Below are positions 1 through 7,362 of a DNA stretch of 19,675 bases, in pieces. The number at the start of each line of letters is the position of its first letter. Within the stretch, counting starts at the first letter, position 1. This stretch comes from an uncultured Actinomyces sp. (GTDB taxonomy: Bacteria > Actinomycetota > Actinomycetes > Actinomycetales > Actinomycetaceae): contig CALEXZ010000151.1 of assembly GCA_937926195.1 (NCBI GenBank), positions 1 through 19,675 of the forward strand, given 5' to 3'. The position numbers and the translations under genes were made by a program. The notes beneath the pieces are model-generated. The model was not told the origin of the DNA, ran no database searches, and worked only from the letters and a program-made list of their open reading frames with translations.

Positions 1-164
1 GGTCGCTGCGCCGCGGCGACCTGCTGGAGGTGCGGGTCAACCCCGAGGACCTCGGTCGTGTCATCGGCCGCTCCGGGCGCACCGCCCGTGCCCTGCGCAC
101 GGTTGTCGGCGCGCTCGCCGACTCACCGGTGCGTGTCGACGTCGTCGACACCGACCGCCGCTGA
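1..164 (+). CDS. KH-domain RNA-binding protein (KhpA-type), C-terminal part
   Basis: The window opens inside this gene, in the frame starting at base 3, and reads to TGA at 162-164. The visible 53 residues contain the KH-domain GXXG loop in the context VIGRSGRTARAL, followed by a short beta-strand end (VRVDVVDTDRR). This matches the C-terminal half of the small (about 75-80 residue) KhpA family, which binds RNA and in actinobacteria usually sits between rpsP and rimM. The rimM gene follows here, which supports the call. The start and any link to rpsP lie outside the window. A very strong hairpin follows the stop codon, so the upstream operon probably ends here. Confidence 0.85.
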   Translation, partial: SLRRGDLLEVRVNPEDLGRVIGRSGRTARALRTVVGALADSPVRVDVVDTDRR

Positions 165-184
165 GCCCGGCAGCCGCGCACTCA

Positions 185-220
185 CGACGGCGCCGCCCAC
201 CCAGGTGGGCGGCGCCGTCG
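185..220 (+). terminator. Perfect 16-bp hairpin after the KH-protein gene
   Basis: Bases 185-200 are the exact reverse complement of 205-220, around a CCAG loop. The hairpin starts 20 bases after the KH-protein stop. No U-tract follows, as is common for actinobacterial terminators. It separates the KH-protein transcript from rimM, which has its own promoter-like hexamer 58 bases downstream. Confidence 0.75.
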
Positions 221-277
221 CGTACCCGGGTGGGCGGGGGCACGCGCCGGACCGCCGCCCTGGCGGGGTGGCCGCGG

Positions 278-283
278 TAGGTT
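278..283 (+). promoter_or_regulatory. Putative -10 element for leaderless rimM
   Basis: TAGGTT fits the actinobacterial TANNNT -10 consensus and ends exactly 6 bases before the GTG at 290. Transcription would then start at or next to the start codon. No clear -35 is visible. The same spacing recurs at other genes in this window. Confidence 0.5.
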
Positions 284-289
284 GAGGCC

Positions 290-838
290 GTGCTTCTCAC
301 CGTCGCCGTCATCGGCCCCGCCCACGCCCTCAAGGGGGAGGTCCGCCTCGACATCCGCACGGACGACCCCGAGGGCCGTCTGGCGCCGGGCACCGTCCTG
401 CCGACCGACCCTGCCGCGGCGGGTCCGCTGACCGTCGCGCGGCTGCGCTTCGACGGCCAGCGCTGGTTCGCCGCCTTCTGCGAGGTCGGTGACCGCACCG
501 CCGCCGAGGCCCTGCGCGGCGTGCGGCTGCTCGTCGAGACCGACGAGGAGGAGGCCGACGACGAGGCCTGGTACGCCCACGAGCTCATCGGCCTGACCGC
601 GGTGCTCGCCGCCAGCGAGGGCGAGGACGGTGAGCCCCAGGTCCTGGGGGCCGTCGTCGACCTCGAGCCCGGGGTCGCCCAGGACCGTCTCGTCGTGCGC
701 ACACCGCAGGGCGAGGACGTGGCCGTGCCCTTCGTCGCCGAGCTCGTCCCCGAGATCGACCCCGAGGCCGGCACAGTCACCCTTGCGCCGCCCGGCGGGC
801 TCTTCCCCGGCCTGGGTGAGGCGGAGGAGGGGCGCTGA
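290..838 (+). CDS. rimM: Ribosome maturation factor RimM
   Basis: This 182-residue protein has the normal RimM length. RimM helps assemble the 30S subunit head, binding S19 near 16S rRNA helix 33. Residues 1-85 form the N-terminal barrel, beginning VAVIGPAHALKGEVRL, which corresponds to the family's G-x-x-GxxGxV opening. Residues 93-170 form the PRC-barrel-like part, with the conserved tryptophan-tyrosine motif AWYAHELIG and the closing VPFVAELVPEID. The GTG at 290 is chosen because the homology begins there and a TAGGTT hexamer lies 6 nt upstream. The stop overlaps the trmD start by one base (TGATG), indicating translational coupling. An acidic stretch (ETDEEEADDEA) joins the two domains. 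Confidence 0.95.
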   Translation: MLLTVAVIGPAHALKGEVRLDIRTDDPEGRLAPGTVLPTDPAAAGPLTVARLRFDGQRWFAAFCEVGDRTAAEALRGVRLLVETDEEEADDEAWYAHELIGLTAVLAASEGEDGEPQVLGAVVDLEPGVAQDRLVVRTPQGEDVAVPFVAELVPEIDPEAGTVTLAPPGGLFPGLGEAEEGR

Positions 839-2400
839 TGGCCGCGGACGCCACCCCGGCGGGCACGCCGTCGGCCGGCACTGGTAGTGCGGACACGCCG
901 TCGGCCGGCGCCGCGCCGCAGGCCTCCCAGGGCCTGCGCCTGGACGTCGTGACGATCTTCCCCGACTACCTGCGCGTGCTGGACCTGTCCCTCATCGGCA
1001 AGGCCGCCGGCACCGGCCTCATCGACCTGGCCGTCCACGACCTGCGTGACTGGGCCCATGACCGTCACCGCAGCGTCGACGACACCCCGCTGGGCGGCGG
1101 CGCCGGGATGGTCATGCGCCCCGACGTGTGGGGTGAGGCCCTCGACGCCGTCCTCGACCTGCCCGCCGACCCCGCGGCCGCCCGCGAGGCGGTCGCGGCC
1201 CGCCGTCGGGGAGGCGGCCAGGTCCTCGTCGTCCCCACCCCCTCGGGCGAGGTTTTTACCCAGCGCACCGCCGAGGAGCTCGCCCTCGCAGACCAGGTGG
1301 TCTTCGCCTGCGGACGCTACGAGGGCATCGACGCCCGGGTCGCCGAGCACTACCGCGACCTCGGCGTGCAGGTGCGTGAGCTGAGCATCGGCGACTACGT
1401 CCTCAACGGCGGCGAGGTGGCCGCCCTGGTCATCATCGAGGCGCTCGTCCGCCTGCGCCCCGGGGTGCTGGGCAACCCCGCCTCCGTCGTCGAGGAGTCC
1501 CACTCCGAGGCGGGGCTGCTGGAGTACGCCGTCCATACGCGCCCCGTGTCCTGGCGCGGGCACGACGTCGCCGCCACCTGGCCCGCCCTGCTGTCGGGAG
1601 ACCACGCCCGTATCGGGCGTGAGCGACGTGACCAGGCCATCGCCCGCACCGCCGAGCGCCGTCCCGACATGATCGCGCGCCTGCGGCCCGAGAACCTCGA
1701 CGGGGCCGACCGTGCCGCCCTGGCGCGCGCGGGGTGGGCGGTGCCGAGCGGCGTCGGCCACCCGGTGCCCCTGGTCCTGCGCCCCGCCCGGCCGCAGGAC
1801 GTGCCCGCCCTCGTGTCCCTCGCCCGACGCACCTTCCCCGACGCCTGCCCGCCCCACCTGGGTGCGCAGCAGGTCGCCGCCCACATGGACCTCCACCTCG
1901 GTGCCGAGCGCATGAGCGCCTGGCTGGCGGACCCGCGCGTCATCCTCACCGTCGCCTGCCTGGGCGAGGACGCCCCCGCCGAGGCGGGGCGGGTGCGGGC
2001 GGGTGAGCTCGTCGGCTACAGCGTCGTCATCCTTGAGTCCCGTGACGCCGACGGCGAGCTGCCCGTGGGCCTCGACCCGCGGCCCGCGGCCGTCACCGAC
2101 CCCCAGCAGCCCGGGGCAGGGCAGGCACTGGCCGCCGAGCTGAGCAAGGTCTATGTCGACGCCCGTCTGCGCGGCTCCGGCCTGGCCGACGCCCTGCTCG
2201 AGCGGGTCGTGCGTGACGCCGCCGCGGCAGGCGTGGACGTCCTGTGGCTGGGCACCCACGAGGGCAACCGCCGGGCGCAGAAGACCTACCGCCGTCGCGG
2301 CTTCGTCAAGGCCGGCACCCGCAGCTACGACGTCGGCGGCCAGCGGTGCCGCGACGTCGTCATGAGCATCACTCCCGGTCACAGCGCCAACCGTGCGTGA
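838..2400 (+). CDS. trmD: tRNA (guanine-N1)-methyltransferase TrmD fused to a GNAT acetyltransferase
   Basis: This is a 520-residue protein, about twice the usual TrmD length (about 230-270). Residues 1-32 are a low-complexity Ala/Pro/Thr/Ser tail. Residues 33-280 are TrmD, a SPOUT (trefoil-knot) enzyme that makes m1G37 in tRNAs reading CNN codons to prevent +1 frameshifting. Diagnostic motifs are DVVTIFPDYL, DDTPLGGGAGMVM, the knot segments CGRYEGIDAR (158-167) and SIGDYVLNGGE (183-193), and the C-terminal HTRPVSWRGHDV and RRPDMI. Residues 310-512 read as a GNAT N-acetyltransferase: LVLRPARPQDVPALVSLAR opens the fold, and RLRGSGLADALLE carries the acetyl-CoA-binding R-x-x-G-x-G motif (443-448), followed by WLGTHEGNRRAQKTYRRRGF. 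The ORF runs unbroken through both domains, so this is a true fusion. The acetylated substrate is unknown. It overlaps rimM by one base. Confidence 0.93.
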   Translation: MAADATPAGTPSAGTGSADTPSAGAAPQASQGLRLDVVTIFPDYLRVLDLSLIGKAAGTGLIDLAVHDLRDWAHDRHRSVDDTPLGGGAGMVMRPDVWGEALDAVLDLPADPAAAREAVAARRRGGGQVLVVPTPSGEVFTQRTAEELALADQVVFACGRYEGIDARVAEHYRDLGVQVRELSIGDYVLNGGEVAALVIIEALVRLRPGVLGNPASVVEESHSEAGLLEYAVHTRPVSWRGHDVAATWPALLSGDHARIGRERRDQAIARTAERRPDMIARLRPENLDGADRAALARAGWAVPSGVGHPVPLVLRPARPQDVPALVSLARRTFPDACPPHLGAQQVAAHMDLHLGAERMSAWLADPRVILTVACLGEDAPAEAGRVRAGELVGYSVVILESRDADGELPVGLDPRPAAVTDPQQPGAGQALAAELSKVYVDARLRGSGLADALLERVVRDAAAAGVDVLWLGTHEGNRRAQKTYRRRGFVKAGTRSYDVGGQRCRDVVMSITPGHSANRA

Positions 2401-2449
2401 GGTCAGGCACGTCCTCCTCGGCAAGGTCGCGGCCCTGGGGGCGCTGTGG

Positions 2450-2455
2450 CAGACT
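2450..2455 (+). promoter_or_regulatory. Possible -10 element for rplS
   Basis: CAGACT (one mismatch to TANNNT) lies about 165 bases upstream of rplS and just upstream of the leader hairpin at 2474-2505. A start about 7 bases downstream would put that hairpin in the rplS 5' UTR. No convincing -35 is seen, so the call is tentative. Confidence 0.25.
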
Positions 2456-2473
2456 GGCCGGGCCCTTGGGCCT

Positions 2474-2505
2474 CGGACCGTCCCTGCCACTGGGGGGACG
2501 GTCCG
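2474..2505 (+). other. Leader hairpin upstream of rplS
   Basis: CGGACCGTCCC (2474-2484) pairs perfectly with GGGACGGTCCG (2495-2505) around a 10-base loop. It lies 74 bases after trmD and 115 bases before rplS. No U-tract follows. It could terminate rimM-trmD transcripts, or be a regulatory structure in the L19 leader. The sequence does not decide between these. Confidence 0.5.
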
Positions 2506-2619
2506 CTGAGAAGGACCCGGGGTACCAGTACACGGCGCAGCCCAGAGCCACGGCTCGATGCGGCGGCACCGACGAGCACGCGCCTCTGACCAGTGGCAGG
2601 AGCGTACGGAGACACTTCC

Positions 2620-2970
2620 ATGAGCAACCTGATCGACGAGATCAACGCCGCGTCGCTGCGCGACGACATCCCCCCCTTCCGCCCGGGCGACACCCTCAAG
2701 GTGCACGTCAAGGTCGTCGAGGGCAGCCGCAGCCGTGTCCAGGTCTTCCAGGGCATCGTCATCGCCCGCCACGGCGGGGGCCTGACCGAGACCTTCACCA
2801 TCCGCAAGGTCTCCTTCGGCGTCGGCGTCGAGCGCACCTTCCCGGTCCACACCCCCTCGATCGACAAGATCGAGGTCGTCTCCCGTGGTGACGTGCGTCG
2901 CGCCAAGCTGTACTACCTGCGCAACCTGCGCGGCAAGGCCGCCAAGATCAAGGAGCGTCGCGAGGACTGA
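2620..2970 (+). CDS. rplS: 50S ribosomal protein L19
   Basis: This is a 116-residue L19, the 50S protein that contacts the 30S subunit at an intersubunit bridge. The hallmark segments are FRPGDTLKVHVKVVEG, RVQVFQGIVIARHGGG, the conserved FTIRKVSFGVGVERTFPVHTP, and RRAKLYYLRNLRGKAAKIKE. The ATG at 2620 is chosen because L19 homology begins there (SNLIDEIN). An in-frame GTG at 2593 would add nine non-homologous residues. The gene is separated from trmD by a 219-base leader with a strong hairpin and is followed by a strong terminator, so it can be transcribed as a unit of its own. Confidence 0.97.
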   Translation: MSNLIDEINAASLRDDIPPFRPGDTLKVHVKVVEGSRSRVQVFQGIVIARHGGGLTETFTIRKVSFGVGVERTFPVHTPSIDKIEVVSRGDVRRAKLYYLRNLRGKAAKIKERRED

Positions 2971-2996
2971 GCCCCGGCTCGTTCCTCTGGCTCATC

Positions 2997-3034
2997 GGCG
3001 TCGCCCGGTGTCCCTCCGGGCGCCGGGCGACGCC
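2997..3034 (+). terminator. Strong hairpin terminator after rplS
   Basis: GGCGTCGCCCGG (2997-3008) pairs perfectly with CCGGGCGACGCC (3023-3034) around a 14-base loop. It starts 26 bases after the rplS stop and has no U-tract. It also argues against the upstream GTG at 3036 as a lepB start, because that codon sits right at the base of the hairpin. Confidence 0.75.
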
Positions 3035-3104
3035 CGTGCCACCACCCGTGGAGGCACACCCACCCACCACACCCGTAGGCCCGAACCGACGAGAGGTGCC
3101 CCGC

Positions 3105-4025
3105 ATGACAGCGTCCCGCGGCCAGTCCCCTGACGAGCCGGGTGAGCACGGGGACGACGACGTCGTCCCGCCCGCTGACGGCGCGGTCGCCAGCGGCCTG
3201 CGCAGCGCGGAGACCCCCGACGCCGCCCCCGACGAGCTGCCGGTGGCCTCCCACGACCTTCCCCCCTCCTTCCCACCACCCCGACGCTCCACCTCCCACT
3301 CGAGCGGGCGGGCGGCCGCCTCCACCCGCGGCAGGCGCCGCGGCCCCGGGCTGTCGGGGCTCGTCGGCCTCATCGCGGTCCTCGTCGTCACCGCGCTCAT
3401 CAAGACCTACGTCGTCAACTGGTTCGAGATCCCCTCCTCCTCGATGGAGGACACCCTGGCCGTGGGCGACCACGTCGCCGTGTGGATGACCGGCGCTGAG
3501 GGCCTGGAGCGCGGCGACGTCGTCGTCTTCCGGGACCCCGACGGCTGGCTGGACGTCAACGAGCCCACCGGGCTGCGCGGCATCGTCCAGGACCTGCTCA
3601 TCCTCATCCACCAGCTGCCCGAGGACACGGGACACATCCTCATCAAGCGGGTCATCGGCCTGCCCGGCGACCACGTCGTCGCCGACGGATCGGGGACCCT
3701 GAGCGTCAACGGGGTGGTGCTCGACGAGGACTACGTCAAGGACGGGCGCTCACCCTCGGACGTCGCCTTCGACGTCGTCGTGCCCGAGGGTTACGTGTGG
3801 GTCATGGGGGACAACCGGTCCAACTCCGCCGACTCGCGCTACCACCAGGACGACGCCCACGGCGGCTTCGTGCCGATGGAGGACGTCATCGGGGAGGGCA
3901 CCGCCATCATCTGGCCCGTCACGCACTGGTCCGGCCTGTCGGACGGCACCCGCGCCTTCGACCTCGTCCCCGAGCCCGGGTCCGCCCCGGCCCCCTCCCG
4001 GCCCGCTCAGGAGGAAGGGGCGTGA
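3105..4025 (+). CDS. lepB: Type I signal peptidase (leader peptidase)
   Basis: This 306-residue S26 peptidase cleaves signal peptides from exported proteins on the outer face of the membrane. Residues 1-80 are a cytoplasmic Asp/Pro/Arg-rich tail, and 82-100 are a single transmembrane helix. Catalytic Ser113 is in FEIPSSSMEDTL and catalytic Lys181 is in ILIKRVIGLPGD. The conserved box VMGDNRSNSADSR is at 233-245. The ATG at 3105 is preceded by GAGAGG eight bases upstream. The alternative GTG at 3036 abuts the rplS terminator and adds 23 non-conserved residues. The stop overlaps the rnhB start (GTGA), a standard lepB-rnhB pair in actinobacteria. An insertion (about 146-177) between the Ser and Lys boxes is longer than in minimal enzymes. 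Confidence 0.95.
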   Translation: MTASRGQSPDEPGEHGDDDVVPPADGAVASGLRSAETPDAAPDELPVASHDLPPSFPPPRRSTSHSSGRAAASTRGRRRGPGLSGLVGLIAVLVVTALIKTYVVNWFEIPSSSMEDTLAVGDHVAVWMTGAEGLERGDVVVFRDPDGWLDVNEPTGLRGIVQDLLILIHQLPEDTGHILIKRVIGLPGDHVVADGSGTLSVNGVVLDEDYVKDGRSPSDVAFDVVVPEGYVWVMGDNRSNSADSRYHQDDAHGGFVPMEDVIGEGTAIIWPVTHWSGLSDGTRAFDLVPEPGSAPAPSRPAQEEGA

Positions 4026-4735
4026 GCGCACGCGGTGCGCGCCCGGTGCCCGACCGCCTCGTGGAGACCGAGGCGCTGCGCCACCACACCCTGGTCGGTG
4101 GCATGGACGAGGTCGGGCGCGGCAGCCTCGCCGGCCCGGTCACCGTCGGCCTCGCCGTCGTCAGCCGTGACACCTCGCCGTCTGTGCCCGCGGGGCTGGC
4201 CGACTCCAAGCAGCTGACGGCGCGCCGCCGCCAGGCCCTCGTCGAGCCCTGCCAGCAGTGGGTCACCGACTGGGCCGTGGCCTCCTCCAGCCCCGCCGAG
4301 ATCGACGCCCTGGGCATCGTCGGCGCCCTGCGCCTGGCCGGGCAGCGCGCCCTGGCCCAGGTGGCCGCCCGCGCCCACACCCCGGGCCTCGTCATCCTCG
4401 ACGGCACCAGCGACTGGCTCAGCGTGCCGGCGCAGGACCTGCTCAGCCCGCTCCAGGCCGGTCAGGCGCCGCGGGACGCGGCGCCGACGCCCGCGGTACG
4501 CACCCAGGTCAAGGGGGACGCCAGCTGCGCCGTCGTCGCCGCCGCCTCCGTGCTGGCCAAGGTCCACCGCGACGCCCTCATGAGCGAGCTCGAGGACCCC
4601 GGCTACGGCTGGGCCGCCAACAAGGGCTACGCCAGCGCCGCGCACGTCGAGGCCCTGAGCCGGCTCGGAGCGAGCGAGCACCACCGGCGCAGCTGGCGGC
4701 TTCCGGGCCTGCCCGGGCCCGGCGCGGCCCGCTGA
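4022..4735 (+). CDS. rnhB: Ribonuclease HII
   Basis: This 237-residue enzyme removes ribonucleotides misincorporated into DNA by cutting the RNA strand of RNA/DNA hybrids. Metal-binding carboxylates are visible in GMDEVGRGSLAGPV (Asp29, Glu30), in VILDG (Asp127), and around KGDASCAVVAAASVLAKVHRD. LADSKQLT and NKGYASAAH are further RNase HII signatures. The GTG at 4022 overlaps the lepB stop by four bases, so translation is probably coupled. Residues 133-160 form a variable Pro/Ala-rich insertion after the ILDG strand. Confidence 0.95.
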   Translation: MSARGARPVPDRLVETEALRHHTLVGGMDEVGRGSLAGPVTVGLAVVSRDTSPSVPAGLADSKQLTARRRQALVEPCQQWVTDWAVASSSPAEIDALGIVGALRLAGQRALAQVAARAHTPGLVILDGTSDWLSVPAQDLLSPLQAGQAPRDAAPTPAVRTQVKGDASCAVVAAASVLAKVHRDALMSELEDPGYGWAANKGYASAAHVEALSRLGASEHHRRSWRLPGLPGPGAAR

Positions 4736-4849
4736 GGCCCGCACGTCGCAGCCCTGGGGCCCACACGGCCTGCGTGGGAGCGGGGCAGCGTGTCCTGGGC
4801 CTCCCGACGCGCCCGGCAGACGTCGGACGCTGTGCCACCCGCCGTACGG

Positions 4850-4855
4850 CATGAT
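4850..4855 (+). promoter_or_regulatory. Putative -10 element for leaderless DUF2469 gene
   Basis: CATGAT (one mismatch from TATGAT) ends six bases before the GTG at 4862, and no Shine-Dalgarno sequence precedes that GTG. This is the same N6 arrangement as at rimM, xerC and the padR-like gene, and supports a leaderless transcript. Confidence 0.45.
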
Positions 4856-4861
4856 GTCCCG

Positions 4862-5167
4862 GTGAGCGCAGAGGACCTTGAGGCATACGAGAACGACCTG
4901 GAGCTGGAGCTGTACCGGGAGTACCGGGACGTCGTGTCGCTCTTCTCCTACGTGGTCGAGACGGACCGACGCTTCTACCTGGCCAACGCCGTGGACGTGC
5001 AGGTGCGCACCAACGGCGGCGAGGTCTTCTTCGAGCTCACCCTGGAGGACGCCTGGGTGTGGGACATCTACCGCGCCTCGCGCTTCGTCAAGTCGGTGCA
5101 CGTCGTCACCTTCAAGGACGTCAACGTCGAGGAGCTGACCAAGCCCGAGATGGAGATCCCCTCCTGA
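4862..5167 (+). CDS. DUF2469 family protein
   Basis: This 101-residue acidic protein matches the actinobacterial DUF2469 family, which is nearly invariant in length and conserved between rnhB and yraN (Mycobacterium Rv2901c type). It begins MSAEDLEAYENDLELELYREYRDVV and carries the conserved FSYVVETDRRFYLAN and WVWDIYRASRFVKSVHVVTFKDVNVEEL. No signal peptide or membrane segment is seen, so it is probably cytoplasmic. Its function is not established. The GTG at 4862 is preferred over an in-frame ATG at 4790, because homology starts here and a -10-like hexamer lies six bases upstream. Confidence 0.93.
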   Translation: MSAEDLEAYENDLELELYREYRDVVSLFSYVVETDRRFYLANAVDVQVRTNGGEVFFELTLEDAWVWDIYRASRFVKSVHVVTFKDVNVEELTKPEMEIPS

Positions 5168-5326
5168 CACCGCTGACGCCGCCGTGGCCCTGAGCGGCCG
5201 CCGGGCACCGGCCGGGCTCCACATGCCCGCCCCACGACAGGCTCCGCGCTCGGTGTCCACAGGAGGCCGTCCCCGGGCTCGCCCTCGTGCCCGCCCTGCC
5301 CCACGCTGGGCACGGAGGTGGTCAAC

Positions 5327-5794
5327 GTGACGCGTACGGCACAGGCCCCCCGCGGCGAGCGCGGGCAACACGGGGCGGGAGGCGTCCGGGCACAGCAACG
5401 CAGCCGCACCGGGCGTCTGGGCGAGGAGATCGTCGCCCGCTACCTCGCCGACCAGGGCTGGCAGCTGCTCGACCGCAACTGGCGGCCGGGCCCCGGCTCT
5501 GGCCTGCGCGGCGAGCTCGACCTCGTGGCCCTCGACCCCGGTGGGACGCAGCACGGCACCACCCCCGTCCTCGTCGTCCTGGAGGTCAAGACCCGACGGT
5601 GCCTGGGGGCCGGGGCCCCGGCCGAGGCCGTCACCACCGCCAAGCTCGCCCGGCTGCGCCACCTGGCCGGACGCTGGGCCGAGGAGCACCGTCCGCCCGG
5701 CACCGCCCCGGGGCTGCGGGTCGACGTCGTCAGCGTCCTGCTGCGCGTGGGCGCCCCCGCCCAGCTGCGCCACCACCACGGGGTGACGCTGTGA
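5327..5794 (+). CDS. YraN family (UPF0102) nuclease-fold protein
   Basis: This 155-residue protein belongs to the YraN/UPF0102 family, which has a restriction-endonuclease-like fold. The pattern GRLGEEIVARYLADQGW (29-45), GELDLVALD (62-70) and VLEVKTRR (84-91) supplies the E...D...ExK putative catalytic residues. Its role is inferred to be in DNA processing because it is coupled to comM and dprA. The GTG at 5327 has GGAGG eight bases upstream. A GTG at 5318 overlaps that Shine-Dalgarno sequence and is less likely. The stop overlaps the next start (GTGA). The first 28 residues are low-complexity and poorly conserved. Confidence 0.9.
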   Translation: MTRTAQAPRGERGQHGAGGVRAQQRSRTGRLGEEIVARYLADQGWQLLDRNWRPGPGSGLRGELDLVALDPGGTQHGTTPVLVVLEVKTRRCLGAGAPAEAVTTAKLARLRHLAGRWAEEHRPPGTAPGLRVDVVSVLLRVGAPAQLRHHHGVTL

Positions 5795-7362
5795 GCGGCC
5801 TCGCCCGGACCCTGGCCGTCACCCTCACCGGCCTGGAGGGACACCTCGTCGACGTCGAGGCCCACGCCGCCGCGGGACTGCCCTCCTTCACCCTCGTGGG
5901 GCTGCCCGACACCGCCGTGCGCGAGTCCCGTGAGCGCGTGCGCGCCGCACTGTCCACCTGCGGCGCCTCCTGGGGGGAGAGACGCCTGACCGTCAACCTC
6001 TCCCCGGCGGACCTGCCCAAGACCGGTACCGGATTCGACGTCAGCCTGGCCCTCGCCGTCCTGGGCGCACGGGGCGAGCTGCCCGCCCGGTCCCTGCCGG
6101 CCCTGGCCCGCACCGTGTTCATCGGCGAGCTGGGGCTGGACGCCTCCATCCGGCCGGTGCGCGGCATCCTCCCGGCCGTGCGGGCAGCCGTGGACGCGGG
6201 CGTGGACACCGTCGTCGTACCCGCCGACTGCGTGGCCGAGGCCCGCCTCGTGCCCGGAGCCCGGGTCACCGGTGCCCAGCACCTGGCGACACTCATCACC
6301 AGCCTCGGCGGACGCCTCAGCCCGGAGGTCCTCGCCCTGGCCGAGGCCGCCACGCCGCGGCACAGCAGCCTCGTACCGCCCGTGGCGGCACGGCAGGGCG
6401 TAACGGACCTCAGCGACGTCGTCGGGCAGGAGGAGGCCCGCCACGCCCTGGAGGTGGCCGCCGCAGGAGGGCACCACCTGCTGCTCGTCGGACCGCCGGG
6501 GGCAGGCAAGACGATGCTTGCCGAGCGCCTGCCCTCGATCCTGCCCGAGCTGGAGGACGGGGACGCCGTGACCGTCACCTCCCTGCACTCGGTGGCCGGC
6601 GCCTTCGACCCCGAGCACGGGCTCATCCGCACCCCGCCCCTGCGGGCACCCCACCACACGGCCACCCGTGCCGCCGTCATCGGCGGGGGCTCGGGCCTGC
6701 CCCGCCCCGGGGACGTCTCCCTCGCGCACCGCGGCGTGCTCCTGCTGGACGAGGCCCCCGAGTTCTCCTCCGGGGTCCTCGACTGCCTGCGCCAGCCCCT
6801 GGAGTCCGGCACCGTCACCATCGACCGCGCCGGCGGGCGCGCCACCTACCCGGCGGCCTTCCAGCTCGTCCTGGCCGCCAACCCCTGCCCCTGTGGCAAG
6901 GGAGCCGGGCGCGCGCTGGAGTGCACCTGCAGCTCCCTGCAACGACGACGTTACTTCTCGCGCCTGTCCGGGCCGCTGCTGGACCGCGTCGACATCCAGC
7001 TCGAGGTCGGTGCCGTCACCGCCGACGAGCTGGGCACGCACGTGCGCGGCGAGTCCAGCGCCGTCGTCGCCGCCCGGGTGAGGCGGGCGCGCCTGCGGGC
7101 CGCCCGCCGCCTGGAGGGAACGCCCTGGCGCCTCATGGGCGAGGTGCCCGGGCCCTGGGTGCGTGAGCGCACCGCCCGGGCGGACGCCGCGCTGGTCGCG
7201 CCCCTCATGGACGCCCTCGACCGCGGTGACCTCAGCCTGCGGGGCGTCGACCGGGTCCTGCGCCTGGCCTGGACGCTGGCCGACCTCGCCGGGGAGCAGC
7301 GCCCCGGCGTCGCCGAGCTCGGCACCGCCCTGTCCCTGCGCACCCGAGGAGCCCTGTCATGA
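5791..7362 (+). CDS. comM: YifB/ComM family Mg-chelatase-like AAA+ ATPase
   Basis: This 523-residue protein matches the length of the family. Residues 1-170 are the N-terminal ChlI/Lon-like domain (GLPSFTLVGLPDTAVRESRERV, TVNLSPADLPK, GFDVSLALAVL). The AAA+ core carries Walker A GPPGAGKT (234-241), Walker B LLLDEAPEF (317-325), and a cysteine cluster in NPCPCGKG...CTC that is typical of YifB proteins. The C-terminal Mg-chelatase domain follows from about residue 420. In naturally transformable bacteria ComM is a hexameric helicase that promotes branch migration during integration of incoming DNA. That role in this organism is inferred. The true start is the GTG at 5791, overlapping yraN. The stop overlaps dprA (ATGA), so yraN-comM-dprA form one coupled unit. 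Confidence 0.94.
   Translation: MSGLARTLAVTLTGLEGHLVDVEAHAAAGLPSFTLVGLPDTAVRESRERVRAALSTCGASWGERRLTVNLSPADLPKTGTGFDVSLALAVLGARGELPARSLPALARTVFIGELGLDASIRPVRGILPAVRAAVDAGVDTVVVPADCVAEARLVPGARVTGAQHLATLITSLGGRLSPEVLALAEAATPRHSSLVPPVAARQGVTDLSDVVGQEEARHALEVAAAGGHHLLLVGPPGAGKTMLAERLPSILPELEDGDAVTVTSLHSVAGAFDPEHGLIRTPPLRAPHHTATRAAVIGGGSGLPRPGDVSLAHRGVLLLDEAPEFSSGVLDCLRQPLESGTVTIDRAGGRATYPAAFQLVLAANPCPCGKGAGRALECTCSSLQRRRYFSRLSGPLLDRVDIQLEVGAVTADELGTHVRGESSAVVAARVRRARLRAARRLEGTPWRLMGEVPGPWVRERTARADAALVAPLMDALDRGDLSLRGVDRVLRLAWTLADLAGEQRPGVAELGTALSLRTRGALS

Noticed and set aside
61..2850. Very long minus-strand frame (929 codons)
   Set aside because: It is antisense to rimM, trmD and rplS, has low-complexity composition and no motifs. 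Long antisense frames are expected at this GC content.
4007..5779. Long minus-strand frame opposite rnhB, DUF2469 and yraN
   Set aside because: Low-complexity shadow of three well-supported genes on the other strand.
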